Source of the DNA: DASUPK01 sp963815045
GTDB taxonomy: Bacteria > Actinomycetota > Thermoleophilia > Solirubrobacterales > 70-9
Length of the DNA stretch: 64,000 nt
NCBI GenBank assembly: GCA_963815045.1
Contig: CAWFET010000001.1
Location: forward strand, 170,550-234,549
Direction of reading: 5' to 3'
Shown: piece after piece, positions 51,781 through 59,776 of the stretch
How positions within the stretch are numbered: position 1 is the first letter of the stretch
Layout of the letters: the number at the start of each line of letters is the position of its first letter
The notes under the pieces: model-generated
Databases searched by the model: none
What the model was told of the DNA's origin: nothing
Seen by the model: the letters and a program-made list of their open reading frames with translations, nothing else
Program-made: the position numbers and the translations under genes

Positions 51781-51838
51781 CAAAGATCACGCACCTGAGC
51801 GATTTACAGCGGCGCCGCCAGCGAGGAGAGTCCCGCGC

Positions 51839-52444
51839 ATGGGGACATCGCCGCAACTCACCGCGCGAAATCCAAGGCCGGAGGCGACACGGGACCGCGA
51901 CCTGGAGCGGCGGGCGATTCGAGCGGCGAAGGCGGGCGACTGGGATGCCCTTGACTACCTGTATGCGCGCCACGCGGACGACGTGCTCAATTTTGTGCAG
52001 AGCATCGTCCGCAACCGCCACGACGCTGAGGACGTCACCCAGGATGTCTTCGCCAAGCTGATGCGGGCGATCCAGCGCTACGAGGAGCGCCAGGTCCCCT
52101 TCGCCGCGTGGATCATGCGGGTGGCACGGAACGCCGCGTTGGATCATGTACGTTCGCGGCGGCAGATTCCCGTCGAGGAGGTGCGGATCAGCGAGAACGG
52201 CGACGAGCAGACGTCGTTCGAGACGCTGTACGCGTTCAAGAGGGCGCTCGCCGCGCTCCCCGAGTCACAGCGCCAGGTGCTGGTGCTGCGGCACATCGGC
52301 GGCCTCTCACCCGGCGAAATCGCCGAGAGGCTCGGCAAGACCGAGGCCTCGGTCCAGGGGCTTCATCACCGCGGCCGCGCCGCCCTCACGCTCTCGCTGC
52401 GGGCGCTCGGAGTGTCGCCCGTGACCGCCGAGCCGGCGCGCTAG
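51839..52444 (+). CDS. ECF-type sigma-70 family RNA polymerase sigma factor
   Basis: 201 residues. Sigma-70 region 2 has LDYLYARHADDVLNFVQSIV, HDAEDVTQDVFAKLMRAI and FAAWIMRVARNAALDHVRSR. Region 4 has ALPESQRQVLVLRHIGGLSP and EIAERLGKTEASVQGLHHRG. The first 35 residues are polar. A ribosome binding site (gcgaggagag) lies upstream. It overlaps the convergent RHH-like gene by 4 bases. No clear anti-sigma factor with a membrane segment is adjacent. Confidence 0.9.
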   Translation: MGTSPQLTARNPRPEATRDRDLERRAIRAAKAGDWDALDYLYARHADDVLNFVQSIVRNRHDAEDVTQDVFAKLMRAIQRYEERQVPFAAWIMRVARNAALDHVRSRRQIPVEEVRISENGDEQTSFETLYAFKRALAALPESQRQVLVLRHIGGLSPGEIAERLGKTEASVQGLHHRGRAALTLSLRALGVSPVTAEPAR

Positions 52445-52839
52445 GCCGAGGTCTCGGGGCGGGGGCGCGGAGGGTCGGCATCCGAGCCGGCCTCCCGGAT
52501 GATTCGCTCGGCGACCCTGCCCGCATCGAGGTCGGCGAGCAACAGGAGCGCTGCGTGCTCGAAGACATTCTCCAGCGTGACCCCTCGGCCTTCGGCCACC
52601 TCCTCCAGCCGGCGCCTGGTCTCATCATCGATCTCGATCCTCAGCGAACGGGCCTCACCGGTGGAGGTCCGCCGGAAGCGCGGGACCTCTGTGGCCGCTC
52701 GTCCGCTTTCGAGCTGGGAGTCGTAGTGGCGGAGCGCCAGGGTCAGGAGGGCCTCCAGGCTCATCCGCTCCGCGGCCGCCCTCTCCTCCAGGGACTGCCA
52801 ACCGAACTCGTCGAAGCTGATCTTGATCTCGTCGTTCAC
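52441..52839 (-). CDS. Small protein with two ribbon-helix-helix-like segments
   Basis: 132 residues. Two segments each look like an RHH: IKISFDEFGWQSLEERAAAE with RMSLEALLTLALRHY (about 5-40), and LRIEIDDETRRRLEEVAEGR with GVTLENVFEHAALLLLADL (about 67-105). Each has a short strand, helix, turn and helix. A polar linker with Arg joins them. If both are real, a monomer could form one intramolecular RHH unit. It may be a DNA-binding regulator or a partner of the convergent ECF sigma gene; both are inferences. Confidence 0.6.
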   Translation of the reverse strand: MNDEIKISFDEFGWQSLEERAAAERMSLEALLTLALRHYDSQLESGRAATEVPRFRRTSTGEARSLRIEIDDETRRRLEEVAEGRGVTLENVFEHAALLLLADLDAGRVAERIIREAGSDADPPRPRPETSA

Positions 52840-53001
52840 GCTGAAGGGGTCGCGATTCTACGGATGCGCCCGGCTGCCGCAGCGGCTGACGGGGCAGCAC
52901 TGGACCAACGTCCGGGCCATGGCCCCCACCACGCCAGTCGATACGAAGCCGGAACTGGTCCGAAACTCAACCGTTCGAAGCTCCACCCCCCGTCGGTCCC
53001 G

Positions 53002-53670
53002 TCAGGCGAGACCGGCCCGAACGGCCGCCACCGCGGCCTGGACCCGGTTGTCGACCTGGAACTTCGCGAGGATGGCGGAGACATGGGTCTTGACCGTCTC
53101 CTGGCTGATCACCAGCTCCGCCGCGATCTCGTTGTTCTCCTTGCCCTCGACGATCAGCCAGAGCACCTGGCGCTCACGTTGGGTGAGGACCGGCACCTCG
53201 ACACCGGGCGGCGGAGGCTCTTTCTCCCTCACCTGCCGGACAACGATCCCAGCGACGCGAGGAGATAGGAAGCTTCCGCCGCCGGCGGCGCCGGCGATCG
53301 CCGCGAGAACCTGATCGCCGTCCTCATCCTTCGGGAGCACACCGCAGGCCCCCGCGGAGATCGCTTCGAGCAGGGGATCTTCCTCGACCGAGGCGCTCAG
53401 CATCAGGACACGTGCGCTCGGAACGCTGGCGCCCAGCCGCCTCGTCGCGTCGATGCTCGACATGCCCTGCATCCTGATTTCCATCAGCACCACGTCCGGG
53501 TTGGTTTCCGCCGCGAGTGCAAGCGCCGTCTCCCCGTCCTCGGCCTCCCCGACGACCTCGACGCCGCTTGCGTCCAGGTGCTCGCGGAGGCTCTGCCGGA
53601 AAAGGGCGTGGTCATCCACGATCAGGACGCGGATTCCGGATGCTGGCGAATCCTGCGTGCTTGGCGTCAA
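53002..53670 (-). CDS. NarL-type response regulator with Glu at the phosphoacceptor site
   Basis: 222 residues. The receiver has the acidic pair (IVDDHALFRQ, Asp19-Asp20) and the Lys (GVLPKDED), but the acceptor Asp is Glu64 (VVLMEIRMQG), a change that often mimics phosphorylation. The LuxR HTH is normal: LTQRERQVLWLIVEGKENNE, LVISQETVKTHVSAILAKF. It may therefore be always active. No sensor kinase lies in the window. The motif next to the site (RMQG where RMPG is usual) also differs by one residue. Confidence 0.87.
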   Translation of the reverse strand: MTPSTQDSPASGIRVLIVDDHALFRQSLREHLDASGVEVVGEAEDGETALALAAETNPDVVLMEIRMQGMSSIDATRRLGASVPSARVLMLSASVEEDPLLEAISAGACGVLPKDEDGDQVLAAIAGAAGGGSFLSPRVAGIVVRQVREKEPPPPGVEVPVLTQRERQVLWLIVEGKENNEIAAELVISQETVKTHVSAILAKFQVDNRVQAAVAAVRAGLA

Positions 53671-53970
53671 GTCCCAGCCTTCCCTCGGGGCCCGCTTCCT
53701 CGGCTCTGCGCTGGGTCTTCTCCCCCCTTGGAAGACTTATTCAGATTGCATCCAGCCGCAGTCTACTCCGGCCACCCCTCCGCCCTCAAGGCCCGCTTGG
53801 GCTGACGCCGGATCCCGCCGGAGAGGTCCGGGGTCCTCTCCCTCTCGGTCCTCGTCCAGCCCACGCATCATCCCTCCATCACGATCGACGCGAGCGTCCG
53901 CAACTCCTTGGACCGGCCCGGGTTTCACCGGACTGCAACATCTGATTAGATGCCGCGAGGAGAGGGATTG
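53671..53970. other. Intergenic region between divergent regulator and beta-helix genes
   Basis: 300 bases with no convincing gene. Pyrimidine-rich on the plus strand. It includes an AT-richer stretch (cttattcagattgcat, about 53740) and the ribosome binding site gaggagaggg before 53971. Both divergent promoters must lie here, but I could not assign them. Confidence 0.5.
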
Positions 53971-55908
53971 ATGGAAGTCGGGAGGGCAAGACATCGCCGC
54001 CGGAACCTGATCGTCGCGATCGCGATCGCGATCATCGCTGTCATGGTGCCGGCGCTCGCGTTCGCCCACATCGAGCGCGCCTCCTACTGGCCCGACCCGG
54101 CGCCCGACAAGAGCGTCAAGCCCGCCGCCGGCGGCAGCATCCCGGCGGTCCGCAAGGTCTCGAAGGCCCTCAAGAAGAGCCTCCCGGGCAAGACCCGGGT
54201 CGTCTGTCAGCAGGTGCCGAGCAAGAAGCTCCGCAAGCACGGCACGACCAAGCAGCTCTCCAAGAATAAGTCGATCAAGGCGCTGAACAAGGACCTCAAG
54301 GCCGCCAAGACGACCGGCTACACGCTTCGCGCCTCGCAGCCGCCGATCCGGATCAGCAAGAAGAAGGCGAAGAACGTTCGGAAGACCAACATCAAGCTGC
54401 TCCGGATGTGCCGCTACAACAACATCCAGGACGCCGTCACGGCCTCGCACAACAACGATTCCGTCGAGATCCTGCCGGGCCTCTACACGGAGCCCAAGTC
54501 GCGCGCCAGGCCCACCAACGATCCGGCCTGCGCCAACCTGAAGATCACCAACGACAAGAACCAGGCCGGGGCGGTCTCCTACGCCTACCAGTTCAAGTGC
54601 CCGAACGACCAGAACCTGATCGCGGTCCTGGGCCGGGCGCTGACCAATGTTCCTGTGCCGCAGCCTCCGCGGCTCGACCGCCACGGCATTCCGGACGCGG
54701 GCAAGTGCATTCGCTGCAACGTGCAGATCCAGGGAACGGGCATGTCCCCGGATGCCGTGACGATCGATGCCGGCCGCGTCGAGTCCGGCGACGGGGGGCC
54801 GATCGACTCCGTGAAGGACGTCGGCATCCGGGCGGACCGCGCCGACGGCATCGTCATCGACAACCTCAAGGTTCGTCACGCCAAGGAGCACGACATCTAC
54901 GTGACCGAGACCGACGGCTCCCACCTGGACCGCTTCAAGGTCCCCTACGCCGGCGAGTACGGGCTGCTCACCTTCGTCGCGGACCACTCGCTGATCGAGA
55001 ACTGCGACGGCTGGGGCGCGGGCGACTCGGCCCTCTACCCCGGAGCCAGCGCAGACACGGGTGAGGCACTCCCGCCATCCCAGCGCCGCTACGGCACGGA
55101 GCTGCGCAACTGCGACATGCACCACAGCACCCTGGGCTACTCGGGGACTGACGGGAACGCCGTCTGGGTCCACAACAACAACTTCTACGACAACACCGAG
55201 GGCTTCTCGACGGACGTCTTCACCGCGCCGGGCCATCCGGGCTTCCCGCAGGACTCCGACCTGGTCGAGAACAACAACTTCTGGAGCAACAACTTCAACT
55301 CCTACCTGCCCCAGTGCGGTCCCGGCCAGAAGCCCGGGCCGCCGGAGCCCGGACAGTCGCCGCAGAATCCCGGCGGGAACTGCTCCGACGTCGTCCCGTC
55401 CGTGCCCGTGCCCGTCGGCAATGGTCTTTGGATCGCGGGCGGCAACGCGAACACGGTCCGCAACAACCACTTCTGGGACAACTGGCGCCGCGGCACGATG
55501 CTCTTCCAGGTCCCCGACCAGTTCGTCTGCAACGACCCGAACAACCAGGTCGCGGGCTGCGATCCGACCGCGACCGTGCCGGCGACCTCCTACCGCAACC
55601 AGTTCTACGGGAACAAGATGGGCCAGACGCCCGGCGGCAGCCCTGCCCCGAACGGCAGTGACTTCTGGTGGGACCAGGGCGGCATCACCGTCAACCCCTC
55701 GCAGAACACCGATAACTGTTGGTTCAACAACACCGGCTCCGACGGCACGCCCGCGAGCGTCACCAGCGACCAGGCTCCCCTGCCGTCCGACTGCAACAAC
55801 AGCCCCTCCGTCGGCGGTCCCACGCAGGTCACCGAGCTTCTAACGTGCAGCACGGTCCCCAAGGGAGACCCTGGCTGCCCGTGGTTCACAACTCCGCCCA
55901 GGCCGTGA
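53971..55908 (+). CDS. Secreted right-handed parallel beta-helix protein
   Basis: 645 residues from ATG at 53971 (gaggagaggg lies 5 bases upstream; the earlier ATG at 53950 does not fit). A basic n-region and hydrophobic core (NLIVAIAIAIIAVMVPALAF) form a signal peptide. The next ~110 residues are rich in Lys and Ala (RKVSKALKKSLPGK; SKKKAKNVRKTN). From about 140 the beta-helix begins (RYNNIQDAVTASHNNDSVEI) and continues through repeated N-rich rungs (NAVWVHNNNFYDNTEGF; NTVRNNHFWDNWRRGT). Cys-rich inserts suggest disulfides. The fold often binds or cleaves polysaccharide. No catalytic residues were identified. It overlaps the next gene by 4 bases. Confidence 0.78.
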   Translation: MEVGRARHRRRNLIVAIAIAIIAVMVPALAFAHIERASYWPDPAPDKSVKPAAGGSIPAVRKVSKALKKSLPGKTRVVCQQVPSKKLRKHGTTKQLSKNKSIKALNKDLKAAKTTGYTLRASQPPIRISKKKAKNVRKTNIKLLRMCRYNNIQDAVTASHNNDSVEILPGLYTEPKSRARPTNDPACANLKITNDKNQAGAVSYAYQFKCPNDQNLIAVLGRALTNVPVPQPPRLDRHGIPDAGKCIRCNVQIQGTGMSPDAVTIDAGRVESGDGGPIDSVKDVGIRADRADGIVIDNLKVRHAKEHDIYVTETDGSHLDRFKVPYAGEYGLLTFVADHSLIENCDGWGAGDSALYPGASADTGEALPPSQRRYGTELRNCDMHHSTLGYSGTDGNAVWVHNNNFYDNTEGFSTDVFTAPGHPGFPQDSDLVENNNFWSNNFNSYLPQCGPGQKPGPPEPGQSPQNPGGNCSDVVPSVPVPVGNGLWIAGGNANTVRNNHFWDNWRRGTMLFQVPDQFVCNDPNNQVAGCDPTATVPATSYRNQFYGNKMGQTPGGSPAPNGSDFWWDQGGITVNPSQNTDNCWFNNTGSDGTPASVTSDQAPLPSDCNNSPSVGGPTQVTELLTCSTVPKGDPGCPWFTTPPRP

Positions 55909-56309
55909 CCCGGCTCATCCGCCGTCTTGGATCCCGGCGCTCGGGGGTCCTCCTCTGCGCCCTGGCGGCGGCGGCGATCTCCGCCGGCTGCGGGAGCGGC
56001 TCCGGCACCCAGCCGCAGGTTGACGTGGGGCCGAACGTCGGGCAGCCGATCAATCTCGCCGACTGCAACGACTGGAACCAGGCGAACACCGAGCAGCGGC
56101 TCGGGACCATCCAGGAGCTGAAGGGATTCGCGGGCGGCCCGGTCGTCGGCAACAACGGCAACTCGCCATCGGGCACCGGAGCCGTACTCGACGACAAGCA
56201 GGCCTACGACCTCTTCCAGAACTACTGCAAGGAGTCGTTTACGGCCGGCTTCAAGCTCTACAAGCTGTACGAGCGCGCGGCAGCCTTCGCGGGCCACCCC
56301 CAGCAATAG
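55905..56309 (+). CDS. Small putative lipoprotein coupled to the beta-helix gene
   Basis: 134 residues from GTG at 55905 (GTGA overlap). The N-terminus is basic, then LLCALAAAAISAGCGSGSG, a lipobox-like ISAGC with a Ser at -3 that is somewhat non-standard. Two further Cys (about 50 and 110) could form a disulfide. The mature part contains NLADCNDWNQANTEQRLGTI and AYDLFQNYCKESFTAGFKLY, resembling small secreted acid-stress-type proteins only in layout. Function unknown. Confidence 0.65.
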   Translation: MTRLIRRLGSRRSGVLLCALAAAAISAGCGSGSGTQPQVDVGPNVGQPINLADCNDWNQANTEQRLGTIQELKGFAGGPVVGNNGNSPSGTGAVLDDKQAYDLFQNYCKESFTAGFKLYKLYERAAAFAGHPQQ

Positions 56310-56374
56310 CGCCACGGGTTGATTCAGCGGCCCTGCGGGTATAGCTTGCGACCACTGGACGGATAGCTCGGCAC

Positions 56375-56396
56375 GGACGCGATACCCGAGGCGTCC
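56375..56396 (+). promoter_or_regulatory. Leader hairpin before the second beta-helix gene
   Basis: GGACGC (56375-56380) pairs with GCGTCC (56391-56396) around a 10-base loop. It lies between the lipoprotein gene and the beta-helix gene, ahead of the ribosome binding site ggggggagg. A TTGATT (56319) and TATAGC (56340) pair with a short 15-base spacer might be the promoter. No known riboswitch was matched. Confidence 0.35.
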
Positions 56397-56423
56397 CGGC
56401 GATGAGGCCGGGGGGAGGCAAAG

Positions 56424-58796
56424 ATGGTTCCGAGTCAGGCAGTCCGTGCCCTAGTGATAGTGATGACGTGCGCGCTCGCTGTTGCGGCCGTGCTCGCATC
56501 GTCGGCGACGGCGAGTGCCGCCACCGTTTACGACAACATCGCGAGCCCGCAACCGGGCAACGTGGTGAGCACAGGTTTCGAAGCGACCGGAGGCTCAGAG
56601 CTCGGTGACCAGGTGAGCCTGGCGGGAACGGCCCGGCAGAACCCCAAGGTGACGGTGTTGATGAGCAGCTGGGGCTGCGAGAACGGGAGCTGGAGCACAA
56701 ATGACTGCTCCACGACGCCCGGATCCACCTTCTCGGAGCCGATCACGCTCAACCTCTACGACGTCGGGCCGAGCAACTCGGTCGGGAGCCTGATCAAGTC
56801 CGTCACCCAGACCTTCGACATCCCCTACCGGCCCTCTGCCAGTGCAAGCTGCACCGGTGCGGACGCCGGCAAGTGGTCCGACGGCACCACCTGCTTCAAC
56901 GGCTTCGCCACTCCGATCACGTTCAACCTGGCCGGCCAGGGAGTGACCCTCCCGGACAACGTGATCGCTTCAGTCGCCTACAACACCAGCCACTTCGGCT
57001 ATGCCCCGAAGGGAGAGCTCGCCTGCTTCACCGAGAGCGGCGGTTGTGGCTATGACTCCCTGAACGTCGGGGACGAGAACGCCACGGCCGGTGGGCCGTC
57101 CGTCGGCACCTATGCCGACCCGGACGACGCCTACTTCAACTCGCAGTTCGCAGGGCAGTACTGCGATGGAGGCACCGGGGGCACCAACGCGTTCCGCAGG
57201 GACCCGGGGCCTGGCTGCTGGACGGGATTCCAGCCTTCCTTCCGGATCTCAGCGTCCACGACCAGCGACCTGATCGTGAACGACGACACGACCGGCCTCG
57301 GCCCGGCCGGTGCCGACTGCGCGAACCCGGATTTCTCCACCATCCAGGATGCGGTGAGCGCCGCTTCGGCTGGCGCGAGGATCCTGGTCTGCGCCGGGAA
57401 CTACCCCGAGGATGTCAGCGTGAGCAAGCAGCTCACGCTGCTCGGGGCGCAGGCCGGCGTCGACGCGCGGACCCGCAGCGCCCCTGCGGCCTCGGAGAGC
57501 GTGGTCGCGGGTGGCAGCGGCAACCCATTCACGATCACCGGCGCGGCCACCGACGACACGATCAACGGCTTCACGCTCACACACAGTGGGAGCTCGGCCG
57601 GGATCGGCACGTTCGCCGGCAGCAATCACCTGTTCGAGGACAACGTGATCTCCGGTGATACCTACGCCATCAACGGGAACTATCAGGGCAGCACCCTGTT
57701 CCAGAATCGAGCCGAGAACTCGGATATCGGGTTCGAGGCGAATACCGGTGCGCATATCGACAACGTCACCGTCTCGTCGAACCGGTTCGTGAACATCGCG
57801 GGCCCGAACGGCTACGCGATTCATTTCATCTCGACCGGTGCGGCTCCCCATACCGACGACGTCGTCAAGAACAACCAGGACGTCGGCGGAGCCGGCAACT
57901 TCCTGGTGCTGGACAACACCGATGGAGCCCGGGTAACCGGCAACACGGTGACCAACAACGGTGCCTCCGCCATTTTCTTCGGCGGTAGCAACGACAACAC
58001 TCTGATCTCCGGCAACACGATCAGCGGTGCCACCAGCGCGCTCCGGCTCACCACGTTGTTCCACTCCGGCGAGCCGAACGACAACCTCACCGTCACGGGG
58101 AACGTCCTCAACGGCAACACCCGTGGCCTGTTTGCCGATTCCGGCGCGATCACGAGCCGGCTCGAGATCCATGGCAACTCGATCGCGAACAACACGACCG
58201 CCGGCGTGGAGTACGGCGGCGGATTGCCGGTTGACGCCGCAAACAACTGGTGGGGCTGCAACAGCGGACCGGGTGGGACCTGCAACGGCGTAGTCGGACC
58301 GGTCCAGGCATCTCCGTGGATCGTTCTCGCGGCCAGTGCCTCGCCGACGACGATCTATGCCAGCACGGGGCAGTCCACGGTCACGGCGGATCTGACGCAC
58401 AACTCCGCCGGCCAGGTCTCCGGCGTCGGCTTCCCGGACAACGTCCAGCTCGCGTTCTCCCCGGGGGCCCTGGGCAGCGTCAGTCCCGCGACCGCCGTCA
58501 CCAATGGTGGAGCCGCGCAGACGGTGCTGAGCGCCGGCGCGACCACCGGGTCGACGAACGCGAGCGCCACCCTCGACAGCCAGACGGTCACCACCCCGGT
58601 GACGATCGTCACCCCGCCGGAGGGTCCGTCGGGTCCGACCGGGCCCACCGGTCCGACCGGGCCTACCGGTCCCCAGGGAGCGACCGGGCCGAGCGGCGGA
58701 GTCGCCGGAGCGGTCGGCACTTCGAAGAAGAAGTGCAAGAAGAAGAAGGGCAAGAAGGCGTCCGCCGCCAAGAAGTGCAAGAAGAAAAAGAAGTAG
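56424..58796 (+). CDS. Secreted beta-helix protein with collagen-like repeat and lysine-rich C-terminus
   Basis: 790 residues. A signal peptide (VRALVIVMTCALAVAAVLAS) leads to an N-terminal beta domain (to about 275). A beta-helix region then has DFSTIQDAVSAASAGARILV, NHLFEDNVISGDTYAING and NTVTNNGASAIFFGGSND as repeated N-rich rungs. After a small Ig-like domain come Gly-Pro-Thr triplets (GPTGPTGPTGPTGP, about 735-750). The last ~27 residues are mostly Lys with two CKKKK units. The tail could bind teichoic acid, DNA or other polyanions. It may be a surface adhesin or polysaccharide-binding protein; that is inferred. Confidence 0.78.
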   Translation: MVPSQAVRALVIVMTCALAVAAVLASSATASAATVYDNIASPQPGNVVSTGFEATGGSELGDQVSLAGTARQNPKVTVLMSSWGCENGSWSTNDCSTTPGSTFSEPITLNLYDVGPSNSVGSLIKSVTQTFDIPYRPSASASCTGADAGKWSDGTTCFNGFATPITFNLAGQGVTLPDNVIASVAYNTSHFGYAPKGELACFTESGGCGYDSLNVGDENATAGGPSVGTYADPDDAYFNSQFAGQYCDGGTGGTNAFRRDPGPGCWTGFQPSFRISASTTSDLIVNDDTTGLGPAGADCANPDFSTIQDAVSAASAGARILVCAGNYPEDVSVSKQLTLLGAQAGVDARTRSAPAASESVVAGGSGNPFTITGAATDDTINGFTLTHSGSSAGIGTFAGSNHLFEDNVISGDTYAINGNYQGSTLFQNRAENSDIGFEANTGAHIDNVTVSSNRFVNIAGPNGYAIHFISTGAAPHTDDVVKNNQDVGGAGNFLVLDNTDGARVTGNTVTNNGASAIFFGGSNDNTLISGNTISGATSALRLTTLFHSGEPNDNLTVTGNVLNGNTRGLFADSGAITSRLEIHGNSIANNTTAGVEYGGGLPVDAANNWWGCNSGPGGTCNGVVGPVQASPWIVLAASASPTTIYASTGQSTVTADLTHNSAGQVSGVGFPDNVQLAFSPGALGSVSPATAVTNGGAAQTVLSAGATTGSTNASATLDSQTVTTPVTIVTPPEGPSGPTGPTGPTGPTGPQGATGPSGGVAGAVGTSKKKCKKKKGKKASAAKKCKKKKK

Positions 58797-58819
58797 CGAG
58801 GGGGACAAGGACGCCGAAC

Positions 58820-58862
58820 GCGACGCCGGGCTCACCATCGGGCCCGGCGTCGCTATTCTTTT
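58820..58862 (+). terminator. Rho-independent terminator
   Basis: A perfect 12-bp stem (GCGACGCCGGGC at 58820-58831 and GCCCGGCGTCGC at 58842-58853) with a 10-base loop is followed by tattctttt. It would end transcription of the beta-helix gene and insulate the ribosomal protein operon. Confidence 0.85.
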
Positions 58863-58925
58863 GGTCGTACCTCGGGCCTGGGGCCGGGGGTTTTTTTCTG
58901 TCCGGCCGCGAATGATTGAGGAGAC

Positions 58926-59087
58926 ATGGCCTCTGATGTGCGAATCGGCGTGACGCTCGCGTGTGAGGAGTGCAAGCGCCGCAACTACGAGACGAACAAG
59001 TCACGGCGGAACTCGCCGGACCGGATCGAGATCCGGAAGTTCTGCCGCTGGTGTGGTCGCCACACCCCACATAAGGAGACCCGCTAA
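58926..59087 (+). CDS. rpmG: 50S ribosomal protein L33
   Basis: 53 residues. It begins MASDVRIGVTLACEECKRRN and has YETNKSRRNSPDRIEIRKFC followed by RWCGRHTPHKETR. Two CxxC pairs (CEEC and CRWC) would bind zinc. It sits in its usual actinobacterial place ahead of secE and nusG. It is shorter than most gene-finding cut-offs. The preceding attgaggaga gives a ribosome binding site. Confidence 0.93.
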   Translation: MASDVRIGVTLACEECKRRNYETNKSRRNSPDRIEIRKFCRWCGRHTPHKETR

Positions 59088-59096
59088 GGGGTCGAG

Positions 59097-59753
59097 TTGG
59101 CGAAGACGAGGGCACAGCGAAAGGCCGAGCGGCGACGCCGCCAGCAGGCCGAGCAGCGGGGCCAGGAGCCCGGCCGCAGCGATGCCGAGCTCGAGCAGGA
59201 GGGACGCGCTCAGGGGGCAACCCGCGAGGGAGTCTCCGGCGAGGTCGCCGAGGCCGAGGCGGTCATCGAGACCGGTGCGCGCACCGAGGACTACGGCGAG
59301 CGCACGGTCGATCCCGAGGTCCGGGACGAGGTCGAGGGCCGCGGCTCTCCCGTCCCCGGCGTCGTGCCCGCGCCGGTGCAGCCGGAGACCGAAACGGCTC
59401 CGGCTCCGGCCCCGTCTCGCGCGGACGTGGGCCGCCCCGGTGACGGAGCGACCGCAGAGGCCGAGCCGAAGGAGAGCCGCCGCGACCGCCGCCAGCGCGA
59501 GAAGGAGGACCGCCGCAAGGCTCGCGCGAAGGAGCTTCAGAAGAAGGGCCAGGCCGAGAAGGCCGAGAAGCGGCGCGGCCCCATCCTCGGATTCCTGCTT
59601 TCCTGCTGGGCCGAGCTCAAGCGCGTCCAGTGGCCGGACCGCGACACCCTGGTCCAGGCCTCGGCCGTGACGTTCATCTTCGTGGCGGTGATGGCGGCCT
59701 ACCTGGGCGCCCTCGACGCCGCTTTCAACTGGTTCATCAAGCAGCTGCTCTAG
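59097..59753 (+). CDS. secE: Preprotein translocase subunit SecE with a long N-terminal extension
   Basis: 218 residues from TTG at 59097. The last 58 residues are the SecE core: GFLLSCWAELKRVQWPDRDT followed by one membrane helix (AVTFIFVAVMAAYLGALDAA). The first ~160 residues are charged and low complexity (RAQRKAERRRRQQAEQRGQE; RRDRRQREKEDRRKARAKE). Typical bacterial SecE is 60-130 residues, so the extension is long but known for some actinobacteria. It anchors SecY of the translocon. It is followed after 23 bases by nusG. Confidence 0.9.
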   Translation: MAKTRAQRKAERRRRQQAEQRGQEPGRSDAELEQEGRAQGATREGVSGEVAEAEAVIETGARTEDYGERTVDPEVRDEVEGRGSPVPGVVPAPVQPETETAPAPAPSRADVGRPGDGATAEAEPKESRRDRRQREKEDRRKARAKELQKKGQAEKAEKRRGPILGFLLSCWAELKRVQWPDRDTLVQASAVTFIFVAVMAAYLGALDAAFNWFIKQLL

Positions 59754-59776
59754 GTGGACCCCAAGGAGACCGACTG

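Noticed and set aside
56340..56423. c-di-GMP-type riboswitch before the beta-helix gene
   Set aside because: One stem is clear but the conserved GEMM core and the second helix are missing.
58630..58796. Repetitive Gly-Pro and Lys codons as a CRISPR or tandem array
   Set aside because: There are no direct repeats with unique spacers; the sequence is an in-frame coding repeat.
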